From contig NZ_MLFR01000002.1 in assembly GCF_002095475.1 (NCBI RefSeq), forward strand, positions 1 through 64,000: a DNA stretch of 64,000 nucleotides, given 5' to 3'. This stretch comes from Pantoea rwandensis (GTDB taxonomy: Bacteria > Pseudomonadota > Gammaproteobacteria > Enterobacterales > Enterobacteriaceae). Below the pieces are notes generated by a model, which saw only the letters and a program-made list of their open reading frames with translations, ran no database searches and was not told the DNA's origin. Shown here in pieces: positions 1-9,256 of the stretch. Made by a program: the position numbers and the translations under genes. How positions within the stretch are numbered: position 1 is the stretch's first letter; the number at the start of each line of letters is the position of its first letter.

Positions 1-455
1 ATTTGAAAGCTATTGCGCAATATTTAAAATCAATACCCGCATCTGATAAACCCATTCCCACTCCGCTCTCAAGCGAAAATACAGCCATGATAACCGGGAA
101 AAAAGTGTATGAATCTCAATGTAGCGCATGTCACGTTTCAAATGGCTCGGGTGTGCGGAATATGATCCCTGCATTGGCGGGCAATCCTCAGGTCAATTCC
201 TCTGACGCATCCAGCTTAATCAATGTGGTTCTGAATGGTACGGAAGGACCATTAACACACACAAACTCTACAGCAGCAGGGATGCCTGAGTTTGCCCAGA
301 AACTTTCTGACAGTAATATCGCGGATGTAATGACCTATATTCGCAACAGCTGGGGGAATGCAGCCGAACCCGTGTCTGCAAGTCAGATTGGCGAAGCACG
401 AAAAGAACTTCAGTCTCAACCATGGCTGGGTGATTCCTTGCACGCTGTAAAGTAA
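1..455 (+). CDS. Cytochrome c, C-terminal part (5' end outside window)
   Basis: The reading frame is open from the window edge, so the true start lies upstream. The visible part has one c-type heme motif, CSACH, with surroundings typical of the third heme domain of periplasmic cytochrome c subunits that serve membrane-bound dehydrogenases (gluconate 2-dehydrogenase or alcohol dehydrogenase type). A later Met in GMPEFA is a plausible axial heme ligand. The sequence IRNSWGN near the end is shared with a second, truncated cytochrome c at 55182-55515, so the two are paralogues. Known family role: passing electrons from a periplasmic flavoprotein or quinoprotein dehydrogenase to ubiquinone. The partner dehydrogenase is not visible here. 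A hairpin follows the stop codon. Confidence 0.85.
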   Translation, partial: LKAIAQYLKSIPASDKPIPTPLSSENTAMITGKKVYESQCSACHVSNGSGVRNMIPALAGNPQVNSSDASSLINVVLNGTEGPLTHTNSTAAGMPEFAQKLSDSNIADVMTYIRNSWGNAAEPVSASQIGEARKELQSQPWLGDSLHAVK

Positions 456-477
456 CGCATTATTTTAATAGCATTAA

Positions 478-509
478 AATGGCACTTCATTAAGATTTGA
501 AGTGCCATT
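478..509. terminator. Bidirectional hairpin terminator
   Basis: A perfect 12-bp inverted repeat (AATGGCACTTCA / TGAAGTGCCATT) with an 8-nt loop lies between the cytochrome c stop and the convergent NTF2-like gene. The T/A content on both sides suits termination in both directions. Confidence 0.75.
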
Positions 510-597
510 CTTTCATCCCACCGTCGCTTAAGCTGATCCGCTGATGAAGGTCAGAGCCTTTATTACTTTTTAGAGCAGGCGATGCAGTCAACGTGAC

Positions 598-993
598 TCA
601 CTCCAGCGGCAGCGCTGTCTCCTGCAGGTGACGCCAGAGCACGTTCCCCTGCGGGTCTAACATGAAAACGACCGTCGAGAAACGCAACGTTGTATTTTGT
701 CCGGGGACGTGCTGCTGTTCTTTGTAGCATACCGTTGCCCCCTCCTCGCTCTCAGCCACCATCTGCATATCCAGGATGTCCAGGGTAAGCCCTTTACGCG
801 CACCACGCTGTGTGCGGAAGAAAAGGCTCAAAGCCTCAAAATTCAGTACGACACCCGCCGTGCTCACCATCGTGAATTCTGGACTGAAACGGGCTAGCAA
901 GTTATCGCAGACATCCTCTTGAGCTTCTGCCTCACCCAACCAGCAACGAATGAATTCGTGTGCATCTAAAACTTCCTGAAAATAGCGATTCAT
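598..993 (-). CDS. NTF2-like / DUF4440 (SnoaL-type) small protein
   Basis: A 131-residue protein with the pattern of the NTF2/SnoaL-like fold: an N-terminal helix, the segment FSPEFTMVSTAG, then strands ending in WRHLQETAL. The family includes small enzymes and ligand-binding proteins, so fold alone does not give a reaction. Its ATG overlaps the stop of the upstream MFS gene by 4 bp (ATGA), so the two are translationally coupled and probably act on the same compound. It ends near a bidirectional hairpin. Confidence 0.7.
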   Translation of the reverse strand: MNRYFQEVLDAHEFIRCWLGEAEAQEDVCDNLLARFSPEFTMVSTAGVVLNFEALSLFFRTQRGARKGLTLDILDMQMVAESEEGATVCYKEQQHVPGQNTTLRFSTVVFMLDPQGNVLWRHLQETALPLE

Positions 994-2384
994 GACTTCT
1001 CCTGATTAAGGGTAAATAGTACGTTTCGGTTCGCGATGCGCAGGCAACATAAAATCGGCACGACACTGCTACAGGCCGCGATGACAAAGCAAAGTTGATA
1101 GGCACGATCATCAGATATGCCGCTGTTAGCCAAGAGGTTAAACAGCAGGCTAATAAGCGTGACACCCAGACAGAAACTGAGCTGACGGTTAATATTCCAA
1201 ATCGCACTGGCATCGGCCAGTTGCTCATCAGGTATGTACAGGAAGGCCGAACTCTGAGCCGTACTGCTACACAAACTGCCACCAAATCCCATCAGGCAGA
1301 ATGCGATTACACAGATCATCGCTGAAGCGGAATGGCCGGTTGTGGCCAGTAGCCCGATCCCCAACGCCTGAACGACGCCCCCGAGAATAAACAGCGGACG
1401 CGGTCCCAACGAATTGAATCGCTTACCCGTAAAGCTAATCGCGATAAAGGAAGCGATCGACCAGGGCAGCATCAAAGCACCGACAAAGGCGGCGTGCATG
1501 CCAAGTTCATTCTGTAGGTACAGCATGGTGATCATACTGACTCCGGTAAAAACACCCGGAACAAACTGGTAAATCAGCATAGCCGTCTTGAACAGAGGAT
1601 CTTTAATCAGATGCAGATTAATTAGAGGCTGGCTTTTACCCAATGCATTCCATACGTATCCGCTAAAGACAATGATCCCACTGATGAGCATCAACACGCC
1701 CTGGTGAACATGCTGGGATTCGCCCAGTGACGTCAGTCCTAATAGGATCAAGGTCAAGGCAGCACAACCACTGACTAATCCCACCAGATCAAAACGGCCT
1801 GCTGCTTCAGTGGGTTTATCCGCGTTCAGCCAAAACCCCGCCAATACCAGTGTCACGACAGCCAGCGGTAGGCTTGCCAGAAACACCCAACGCCAGTTAA
1901 GGCTTTCAATTAATAGCCCCCCGGCGGCTGGCGACAGCGCCGGAGCCAGCAAAGCCACCAGCATTACGACAGAGGAGAGCTTTGCGCGTTCATGACTGCG
2001 ATACAGCGCGTAAGTCATGGTTTGCCCGATGGGAATGAGTAATCCTCCGCCTACGCCCTGCAAAAAACGCCAGCCGATGAGCTGTAAAATCGAAAGGGAA
2101 GCGGCAACGCCAACGCTACCTAGCATGAAAATGATCAGGGAGAGGATAAAAAGACGTTTTGCACCAATGCGTTTCGCCAACCAGCCACTAAGCGGTATCA
2201 CCAGAGTCAGACCTAAAATATAGGCATTGCTCACCCACGCCAGTTGACTGACAGGAGCATGAAAATGCCGTCCTATCTCCGGATAGGCAACATTGGCGAT
2301 AAACATGTTCACCAGATCGATGAAGAATCCCAGCAAATACACAGTGGCAACGCGCACGCGATAACTCATGATTTTCTCAGTCAA
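990..2384 (-). CDS. MFS drug/metabolite exporter (DHA2, EmrB/QacA-like)
   Basis: A 464-residue multi-span membrane protein. The N-terminal half has the MFS motif A region GWLAKRIGAKRLF between helices 2 and 3 and the helix 4-5 segment RFLQGVGGGLLIPIGQTMTYA, typical of the 14-helix DHA2 proton-antiport exporters. Expected role: efflux of a toxic or signalling compound across the inner membrane. It is transcribed divergently from a LysR-type gene (2494-3407), with a perfect 19-bp palindrome between them, and is coupled to the NTF2-like gene downstream. Substrate unknown. Confidence 0.85.
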   Translation of the reverse strand: MTEKIMSYRVRVATVYLLGFFIDLVNMFIANVAYPEIGRHFHAPVSQLAWVSNAYILGLTLVIPLSGWLAKRIGAKRLFILSLIIFMLGSVGVAASLSILQLIGWRFLQGVGGGLLIPIGQTMTYALYRSHERAKLSSVVMLVALLAPALSPAAGGLLIESLNWRWVFLASLPLAVVTLVLAGFWLNADKPTEAAGRFDLVGLVSGCAALTLILLGLTSLGESQHVHQGVLMLISGIIVFSGYVWNALGKSQPLINLHLIKDPLFKTAMLIYQFVPGVFTGVSMITMLYLQNELGMHAAFVGALMLPWSIASFIAISFTGKRFNSLGPRPLFILGGVVQALGIGLLATTGHSASAMICVIAFCLMGFGGSLCSSTAQSSAFLYIPDEQLADASAIWNINRQLSFCLGVTLISLLFNLLANSGISDDRAYQLCFVIAACSSVVPILCCLRIANRNVLFTLNQEKS

Positions 2385-2451
2385 AACACTAGTCTTGCGC
2401 GCAGTATAAGGGCCGGGATAAGTGCGATAAATCCACGCTCAATGGTTATAC

Positions 2452-2470
2452 TGTCAAAATAATTTTGACA
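2452..2470. promoter_or_regulatory. Palindromic operator in divergent MFS/LysR promoter
   Basis: TGTCAAAAT-A-ATTTTGACA is a perfect inverted repeat with 9-bp arms around one central base. It sits 23 bp before the LysR start and 67 bp before the MFS start. It is the obvious candidate binding site for the adjacent regulator. Confidence 0.6.
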
Positions 2471-2493
2471 ATAATCCTTCATCTGCGGAGTCG

Positions 2494-3407
2494 ATGATGA
2501 TCAATATGCAGCGCCTGGAAATGTTTGTTGCGGTGGTTGAAGCAGGAAGTTTTACCGGTGCCGCTCAGACGCTAGGGCTCACAAAAGCGGTGGTGAGCTT
2601 TAATATAAAACAGCTGGAACAGGAACTTGGCGTCTCTTTGCTGACAAGAAGCACACGTCGCGTTGCCACGACGGACACCGGCGAGACGTTTTATCATGCT
2701 GCCAGCACCTTCTGCAGGATGCAGTACGCGTATTAGACGATGTTCGCAGCGATCACCTTGGACTCAGCGGTTTGCTGCGTATCACCACCACGCCCGAATA
2801 TGGCGCGCGCGTCGTCGTCCCCGCGCTGGCGACGTTCGCGGGTAAACACCCCCAGTTGCGCATACAGCATGTTTCCTCATCGAAAAATGATGATCTGATT
2901 GCCGGCCGTTTTGATGTGGCAATTCGCCTCGGTCAGTTGGCGGACTCTAATCACCATGCCCGCCTCATCGATCGGTTCGCCATTCTGCCCGTCGTGGCTC
3001 CCGAGTATCTCATCACTCAATCGATTGAGAATCTGGAACAACTCGCCGAAGCGAAATGGATTGGACACAGCCGCTTATCTACTCCCTTGAGCTGGCAGGT
3101 GACCACACCCGCGGGAGAATCGGTGCTTTTCAGCGCCCGCCATCCCGCGATGATCATGGCCGACAGTGCAGCATCGTTGCTGGCGTTTACACTAGCGGGA
3201 GCAGGCGTCGCGATATTACCCGCCTGGTTGGTGCAGGATGAATTGGCTCGGGGAGAGTTAGTAGAATTGCTGCCAAATCATCATTTTCCCCAACAGGGGA
3301 TCTACGCACTTTATCCGCATACCCGCCATCTGCCGGAGAAAGTGCGCGCATTTATTGATTTTTTGGAATGCCACGTCAGCCAATCCCACCCCGCTTGGCA
3401 TGCTTAA
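2494..3407 (+). pseudogene. LysR-family regulator, one-base frameshift
   Basis: The N-terminal winged HTH (MQRLEMFVAVVEAGSFTGAA, residues 5-24) is read from 2494. The frame then stops at 2736, while the rest of the same protein (LLQDAVRVLDDV onward, including the co-inducer domain) continues in another frame to 3407. Restoring one C in a CC run near 2707 (ACC to ACCC) rejoins the protein as AAST-LLQDAV, about 304 residues, the normal LysR length. The break is either a recent frameshift or a homopolymer error in the sequence. The gene is divergent from the MFS exporter and probably controlled it. Confidence 0.85.
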
Positions 3408-3489
3408 CAATTTCATCTTATTACGGCGGCGGCAATGGCCTTCAATTCAGTCAGGCCTACCCGCCTAATGCGTTGCCAGTCATCAAATA

Positions 3490-4362
3490 TTAACCGCTTC
3501 GCACAGATGTCCGCTGCACCACCAATACGCTAGCCAGCACGATCACCAGCCCGACCAGCGCGGTGCCACTCATCACCTGCGACAGCACTATCCAACCCAA
3601 CCCTACTGCGGCCAGCGGGCTCAGAAGCCCCAGTGATGCCACCGCCACACTGGGCAGGCGGTTTATACCGCGGAACCACAGACCGTAAGCCACTAACGCA
3701 CCCGCCAAACTCAGCCAGGCATAAGCTGCCCACTGTAGACCGGTTAACGAAGGTAAGGGGGCATCAATGAAGCAGGCTGCGGGAAGCAATATCACCCCAC
3801 CAAACAGCAACTGCCAGCCGGTTAACGCCATCACAGGTAAATCGATTTTCCAGCGTCGAGTCAGCCATACGCCTGTTGCCATACAGGTCGCCCCCAACAG
3901 AGCGGCGGCAATTCCGACGGGTTCAAATACGGTTTGTGGGGATAGCAGCAACATAGCCATGCCGAGAACACCCGCCAGCGCCGCCCACAGCGTTAAAGCC
4001 CTGGGAGCACGGCGATCTATCCCCCACACCAGCATCATCACCAGCAACGGCTGAATCGCACCCAAAACCGCCGCTAATCCACCGGGTAATCGATAGGCAG
4101 CCACGAATAACAACGCCTGAAAAACGCCAATATTGAGTGCGCTCAAAATGACCAGGCGTCCAAGGTCACGTAATGCCGGCAAGCGACGAGTAAACAGCAA
4201 CAGCAAAATGCCTGCTGGCAATACGCGAATCAGTGCTGCGGTAAATGGCCGATCCGGAGGGAGCAGCTGCGTTGTCACGATGTACGTCGACCCCCAGATA
4301 GCCGGGGCCAAAGCGGTTAATAAGACGTCGCGCCAGTAAGAAATCCTGAGGGTGTTCTGCAT
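3490..4362 (-). CDS. EamA/DMT-family exporter
   Basis: A 290-residue protein with about ten hydrophobic spans in two repeated EamA halves. The first half carries the family start APAIWGSTYIVTTQLLPPDRP, and the second half begins around ALLGATCMATGVWL. Members such as RhtA and YedA export amino acids or other small metabolites across the inner membrane. It is divergent from a MarR-type regulator with two operator-like palindromes between them, so it is probably repressed by MarR and induced by its substrate. Substrate unknown. Confidence 0.85.
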   Translation of the reverse strand: MQNTLRISYWRDVLLTALAPAIWGSTYIVTTQLLPPDRPFTAALIRVLPAGILLLLFTRRLPALRDLGRLVILSALNIGVFQALLFVAAYRLPGGLAAVLGAIQPLLVMMLVWGIDRRAPRALTLWAALAGVLGMAMLLLSPQTVFEPVGIAAALLGATCMATGVWLTRRWKIDLPVMALTGWQLLFGGVILLPAACFIDAPLPSLTGLQWAAYAWLSLAGALVAYGLWFRGINRLPSVAVASLGLLSPLAAVGLGWIVLSQVMSGTALVGLVIVLASVLVVQRTSVRSG

Positions 4363-4373
4363 AACTTTGCCTT

Positions 4374-4429
4374 TATCTTCAATTCAAGATAATATCAGTG
4401 TGTTGAGCAATTACCTTGAAGTCAAGATA
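4374..4429. promoter_or_regulatory. Two MarR-type operators
   Basis: Two related imperfect palindromes: TATCTTCAATTCAAGATA (4374-4391) and TACCTTGAAGTCAAGATA (4412-4429). They share the half-site TCAAGATA, lie 38 bp apart centre to centre, and fill the 68-bp gap between the EamA and MarR genes. The second ends one base before the MarR start codon, as expected for autorepression. Confidence 0.65.
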
Positions 4430-4430
4430 A

Positions 4431-4940
4431 ATGAACGATCAAAATGAGTATCAACAGGATGCTGTGGATCGCATTCTTGCGCAGTGGCAGCGTGAACGGC
4501 CCGATCTGGAGTGCAGTCCAATGGGTCCAATCGGGCGGCTTAAGCGCTGCGCTGTACTACTGGAACAGCGCCTCGAATCGGCTTTTGAACCCTTTGACCT
4601 GAGCACGTGGGAGTTTGATATGCTCGCCACTTTGCGCCGTGCAGGTGCGCCTTATTGTCTCAGTCCTACCGACTTGTTTTCGACCTTGATGGTGACATCT
4701 GGCACCATGACACATCGTCTAAAACGGCTTGAAACACGCGGCTTTATCACCCGCCAGATCAATCCTGTGGATGCACGCAGCATGCTGGTGCAGTTAAGCG
4801 GTGAGGGGTTAGAACTTATTGATCGTGCAGTGGAACAGCATGTGGAGAATGAAAGGCATATTCTTGCCGGTCTCCCGGCAGACACGCTGGCGGTATTGGA
4901 TAACAGCTTAACCGCACTCCTGCGTGCTCTGGAAAAGTAA
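4431..4940 (+). CDS. MarR-family transcriptional regulator
   Basis: A 169-residue protein with the MarR winged-helix core: STWEFDMLATLRRAG leads into the recognition helix region LMVTSGTMTHRLKRLETRGFI, and the wing is INPVDARSMLVQLSGEG. Helices at both ends serve dimerisation. The ATG at 4431 follows a candidate operator directly. It is divergent from the EamA exporter and is expected to repress both genes until a ligand binds. Confidence 0.9.
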   Translation: MNDQNEYQQDAVDRILAQWQRERPDLECSPMGPIGRLKRCAVLLEQRLESAFEPFDLSTWEFDMLATLRRAGAPYCLSPTDLFSTLMVTSGTMTHRLKRLETRGFITRQINPVDARSMLVQLSGEGLELIDRAVEQHVENERHILAGLPADTLAVLDNSLTALLRALEK

Positions 4941-4968
4941 GACCGGTTGTTGATGAGAGAGGGGCTAG

Positions 4969-6132
4969 TTATTCCCCCTCGACATACACATAACCAATCC
5001 CTAATACCTGATGTGCCCGGTCTAGCTTGCCAAAGTGGACATTGGTCGCCTGGCTTTTTACCGTATCGCGCGGGTCAAAAGGATTGAAATCAATCTGGCG
5101 TACAATGGTATCCAGCCATACCTCTCCAAAGCTGCAACTGCGACCGTACAACCAGATCTGGTTGATATTCAGCGTATTAAGGAAATTATATAAACTCATA
5201 CCGATAGCTTCCGCTGCGCGTTGCGCCCACTCTGCGATCCACGGCTCACCCGCTTCTGCTGCAGCTAACAATTGCTGACTGGTCAGGATGGGAGCATCAG
5301 CATAATGACTGCCAGCAGCTTGTTTAAGGGCACTCAGTGACGCGACAGTTTCAAGGCAACCCTGCCGCCCACAACTGCAGCGCCTGCCGTTGGGATCGAT
5401 GATGGTATGTCCAATCTGACCGCTACCGTTTAGGCTGCCACGGAAGATCTCGCCATTAATCACAAATGATGAGCCAATACCGTAATCAACATTAATGACG
5501 CAGAATTCATTCAGCGCATTGCGGTTGAGCCACTTCTCTGCCAGCGCCAACATGACACAGTCATTATCCACACGCACTTCGACTTTCAGCTTCTCCTCCA
5601 GCAGGTACTTAAGCTGTAAGGGGCTTTTCCATGCTGCTTGTGGCATATGCTGAGAAATCCCGGTGACCGGGTCAACCTGCCCGTGCACCGCTAAAGCCAG
5701 TTTGATGCGCCGCTTTGGCCACTGCTGACACACATTGCGCCATACGTTTTCAATCGCAGCCAACAGCGCGTTTGGCGTTGCGGCATTTATCGCGAGATGT
5801 TGATACTCCCCACGCGGCACAAGTTGTGCGTCAGCCAGCTGCAGTTCAATGCGAGTAGGCTTTACACACAGGCAAAGGATCCACTCACCTTCCTCCGGTA
5901 ACTGGAAACTGCCGTTGCTGTGGCCGCGTACGCTGAGCATCGTTGTTGAATGCTGGAGTTTCCCCTCATCCACCAGCTCCTGCACGATCTTGCTCGCAGC
6001 GGGAATGGTCAGGCCGCTGAGCTGTGCAAGCTGCGATTTACTCAGCTGCTTGTGGCGCCACATCAGGTTCATGAACAGGGCCTTGTTATGCTTGCGCACC
6101 TGTAAGTTATTCAATCCCACCCGCTGCATCAA
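4969..6132 (-). CDS. ROK-family transcriptional regulator (NagC/Mlc-like)
   Basis: A 387-residue protein. The N-terminus has a winged HTH (SKSQLAQLSGLTIPAASKIVQELVDEG, roughly residues 32-58). The rest is a ROK sugar-binding domain with the zinc motif CSCGRQGCLE and the glycine-rich INVDYGIGSSFVINGEI. Proteins of this plan (NagC, Mlc, XylR) repress sugar-use operons and respond to a sugar or sugar phosphate. It is transcribed away from the MFS-GMC-M24-SDR operon starting 145 bp to its right, which is the likely target and suggests a carbohydrate-derived inducer. Confidence 0.88.
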   Translation of the reverse strand: MMQRVGLNNLQVRKHNKALFMNLMWRHKQLSKSQLAQLSGLTIPAASKIVQELVDEGKLQHSTTMLSVRGHSNGSFQLPEEGEWILCLCVKPTRIELQLADAQLVPRGEYQHLAINAATPNALLAAIENVWRNVCQQWPKRRIKLALAVHGQVDPVTGISQHMPQAAWKSPLQLKYLLEEKLKVEVRVDNDCVMLALAEKWLNRNALNEFCVINVDYGIGSSFVINGEIFRGSLNGSGQIGHTIIDPNGRRCSCGRQGCLETVASLSALKQAAGSHYADAPILTSQQLLAAAEAGEPWIAEWAQRAAEAIGMSLYNFLNTLNINQIWLYGRSCSFGEVWLDTIVRQIDFNPFDPRDTVKSQATNVHFGKLDRAHQVLGIGYVYVEGE

Positions 6133-6276
6133 AGCCCACCTTCTCTGTAGGTTAGTGAACAGAGTTTACTGACTTATGTGATGGTCGCGCCAGCCTGTTG
6201 CTGGGCATTGCTTTACAGTCCCTGCTCATCATTGAGGAACTCATCTGCGCTGACACCCCTTACCTTATAAGAGAAA

Positions 6277-7602
6277 ATGACAATGACAACATCACCTGCA
6301 AACCAAGCCTGGCTGATTCGCCTCGGGATCCCTCCTGCCCTCGCATGGGGATATGTGGCTGTACTGCTGTTTATGATCGGCGATGGTGTGGAATCCAACT
6401 ATCTCGCCCCTTATCTGCACGCCAATGGTTTCTCACTCAATATTGCCGCAGCAGTGATTGCCTTTTATGGCATAACGGTCACGCTCGGTTCCTGGCTCGC
6501 TGGTTCACTCTCCACACTCATCGGCCCGCGTAAGGTGATGCTGGCGGGTGGGGTGATTTGGATCCTGTTCGAGATTCTGTTTCTTGCTGTCGCCCTGCCT
6601 TCGCACAGCGTGTTGTTGCTGGCATTAACTTACGGGCTTCGTGGTGTGGCCTACCCGATGTTTGCCTACGCATTTCTGGTATGGATTCAGGCTGCTGCTC
6701 CCGCGGATATGCGTGGCTCGGCCACCGGTTGGTTCTGGCTAGCCTTTACCGGCGGCCTACCCACGCTGGGATCGCTGGTGGCTATCTTCTCGATACAATT
6801 GATTGGTGAATATGCGACGTTCTGGTTATCGCTAGGGATTGTGGCGATGGGCCTACTGGTGATGTTGATCGCGCTGAAGGAGCGCAGCGGCTTTCACTCT
6901 TTGCTGGATAAAGAACATCAGCATCAGGGGACCGCACGTACGCTTATGGGCGGCATCGATATCCTGTGGCGTGAACCCCGCATTGCGGCTGCGGCTGTGG
7001 TACGCATCATTAATACTACGCCCTACTTCGGATTCTTTATCTTCCTGCCCGGCTTCTTCACAGAACAGATCGGCTTTAGCCAAACTGAGTATCTCAGTCT
7101 CATCACCATTATGGGATTGGTCGGCATGAGCTTTAACCCCATTGTTGGCAAGATCAGTGATCGCATTGGCTGGCGTAAAGTGCTCACCGTGTTTGGTGGA
7201 CTCGGCTCAGGCGTCTCCATGCTGTTGATGTACTTTGTGCCGCAATGGAGCCACGGCAGCTTTTTCCTCAGTGTGGTTTGTGCCTGTCTGTATGGCATCA
7301 CCTTGTGCGGTTATGTCCCTGCAGCGGCGCTGTTCTCATCGCTATGCCAGCCCAAAGATAAAGGCAACGCCATGGCGATTTACTGCTTTGCGGCTGGCCT
7401 CTCCACCTTCTTTGGTCCCGCGTTATATGGCGCCTTTAATGCCCTATTTGGCACCTTGGGTGTGATCTGGGGATACGCCTTCCTTTATCTCATCAGCGCC
7501 ATTATCTCCTGGTGTTTCCTGCTCAGCCCTCTTGACCCAGGTGAGCAGCGCAACCCTCAGGCCCAGCGATTACGTCGTTTAGATTCCGTTGTTTCAAAAT
7601 AA
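6277..7602 (+). CDS. MFS uptake transporter, RbtT/DalT/CsbX-like
   Basis: A 441-residue, 12-helix MFS protein. The start region (ALAWGYVAVLLFMIGDGVESNYL) and the helix 4-5 segment LTYGLRGVAYPMFAYAFLVWIQ resemble the polyol permeases RbtT (ribitol) and DalT (arabitol). It is the first gene of an operon with three enzymes and lies beside a ROK repressor, so import of a polyol, sugar acid or similar compound is the best inference. The next gene starts 10 bp after its stop. An ATG at 6283 is an alternative start. Confidence 0.8.
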   Translation: MTMTTSPANQAWLIRLGIPPALAWGYVAVLLFMIGDGVESNYLAPYLHANGFSLNIAAAVIAFYGITVTLGSWLAGSLSTLIGPRKVMLAGGVIWILFEILFLAVALPSHSVLLLALTYGLRGVAYPMFAYAFLVWIQAAAPADMRGSATGWFWLAFTGGLPTLGSLVAIFSIQLIGEYATFWLSLGIVAMGLLVMLIALKERSGFHSLLDKEHQHQGTARTLMGGIDILWREPRIAAAAVVRIINTTPYFGFFIFLPGFFTEQIGFSQTEYLSLITIMGLVGMSFNPIVGKISDRIGWRKVLTVFGGLGSGVSMLLMYFVPQWSHGSFFLSVVCACLYGITLCGYVPAAALFSSLCQPKDKGNAMAIYCFAAGLSTFFGPALYGAFNALFGTLGVIWGYAFLYLISAIISWCFLLSPLDPGEQRNPQAQRLRRLDSVVSK

Positions 7603-7612
7603 AGAGAGAACA

Positions 7613-9256
7613 ATGAAAGAGTTTGATTACATTGTGGTGGGCGGCGGCAGCGCAGGCTGTATCGCCGCTTCTCGCCTGGTGAAAGAAGGCAATGCACGCG
7701 TGTTGCTACTTGAAGCCGGCAAAGACGAATATCATCAGGTGTTAAAAATGCCAGCAGGGTATATGAAGTTTCTCGCCAGCGAGAAATACCTCACCCTGCA
7801 TCAAACCGAACCGCAATCTCAATTGAGTGGACGCGGCGTTATAGTGCCGCAGGCAAAAGTGTTGGGCGGCGGATCTACGGTGAATGCCATGGTATACATG
7901 CGCGGTCATCATCAGGATTACGCGGACTGGAACCAGGCTCTTAATCATCAGGGGGTAGACTGGTCTTGGGAATCACTGCTTCCACACTTTACTGCAATAG
8001 AAGATAACGATCACCTGGGTGCCCCGCTTCATGGCGTAGGCGGGCCCATGAAGGTGTCACATCTCGGCCACTTCAGCCCACTCAGCCGAGCCTATGTGAA
8101 AACCATGCAGGGACTTGGCATTCCCTATACGCCAGATTTCAACACCGGTAATCCCTTCGGTGTGGGGTTTATGCAGCACACCATTGACGGTCAGACTCGC
8201 CAGCGCTGCAGTGTGGTCGACGCTTTTATCAATCCCCTGCGTAATGACGATCGCCTGACGATTATTACGGGTGCGCAAGCCGAAGAAATACTATTTGAAG
8301 GTGACTGCGCCACTGGCGTCCGCTATCGCAAAGATGGCCATCCGTTTCAGGCATTGGCCCGCAAAGAAGTCATTCTTGCCGCTGGTGCTTATCAGACCCC
8401 CAAGCTTCTGATGCTTTCCGGTATCGGTCCTCAGACGCAACTGCAACAGCATAATATTACGCTGCGCCATCATTTACCTGGGGTGGGCCAAAACCTGCAG
8501 GATCACTATGAGGTGCCCGTCGTGGCCAGCACCCATGGCGCCTTTGGCTATTACGGTCAGGACCGGGGCTGGCCGATGATAAAAGCCGGATTGCAGTACA
8601 TGCTGTTTAAAACCGGTCCAGTGACCACGACGGGCGTCGAGACTTGTGCCTTTTTCGATCCTCTCGATTTTGCCGCCACACCAACGATTCAGATGTTTTG
8701 CGTACCAACGGTTTATCTCGACCGCGATGTGATGGGCTCCGATCCCGGACAAGGTGTCACCGTGAACTCGCTGTTACTTCGCCCTAAGGCCACCGGCCAG
8801 GTGACATTGCGTGATGCTAATGCCAGCAGTTTGCCGAGGGTCGATACGCAAATCTTTGGCCATCCCGATGACTTGGCTCGCACGCTTGCCGGCTTTCGTT
8901 TCGCGCGTCGCGTCATTGCTGCCGCTCCGATGGAGAGTATGGTGCAGCAAGAAATCTTCCCCGGCGCTGACGTCTCTTCTGATCAAGCTATCGCTGATCA
9001 CTGCAAGCGTATGGTCAAAACCGGTTACCACCCAGTGGGGACTTGTCGTATGGGACACGATGAAGACCCCTTGGCGGTACTCACCAGCGATCTACGCGTG
9101 CGCGGGGTTAAACAATTACGTGTGGTTGATGCCTCCATGATGCCCAACATCATCAGCGGAAATACCAACGCTATCGTGATGGCCGTGGCGCACAGAGCAA
9201 CGGAGCTAATTTTGAATAATTTGGTCGCGGTGAAGAAGGAAGCGGTTTATGAGTAA
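7613..9256 (+). CDS. GMC-family FAD oxidoreductase (choline dehydrogenase-like)
   Basis: 547 residues from the ATG at 7613, chosen because GAGAG lies just upstream and the FAD-binding fold starts at once (MKEFDYIVVGGGSAGCIAA). The second GMC signature is at LAAGAYQTPKLLMLSGIG, and the C-terminal catalytic region has GYHPVGTCRMG and the terminal VVDASMMPNIISGNTNA, whose first His and final Asn match the GMC catalytic pair. No signal peptide, so it is cytoplasmic. Known reaction type: oxidation of an alcohol to an aldehyde or ketone. The neighbours suggest it acts on the imported compound. It overlaps the M24 gene by 8 bp. Confidence 0.88.
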   Translation: MKEFDYIVVGGGSAGCIAASRLVKEGNARVLLLEAGKDEYHQVLKMPAGYMKFLASEKYLTLHQTEPQSQLSGRGVIVPQAKVLGGGSTVNAMVYMRGHHQDYADWNQALNHQGVDWSWESLLPHFTAIEDNDHLGAPLHGVGGPMKVSHLGHFSPLSRAYVKTMQGLGIPYTPDFNTGNPFGVGFMQHTIDGQTRQRCSVVDAFINPLRNDDRLTIITGAQAEEILFEGDCATGVRYRKDGHPFQALARKEVILAAGAYQTPKLLMLSGIGPQTQLQQHNITLRHHLPGVGQNLQDHYEVPVVASTHGAFGYYGQDRGWPMIKAGLQYMLFKTGPVTTTGVETCAFFDPLDFAATPTIQMFCVPTVYLDRDVMGSDPGQGVTVNSLLLRPKATGQVTLRDANASSLPRVDTQIFGHPDDLARTLAGFRFARRVIAAAPMESMVQQEIFPGADVSSDQAIADHCKRMVKTGYHPVGTCRMGHDEDPLAVLTSDLRVRGVKQLRVVDASMMPNIISGNTNAIVMAVAHRATELILNNLVAVKKEAVYE

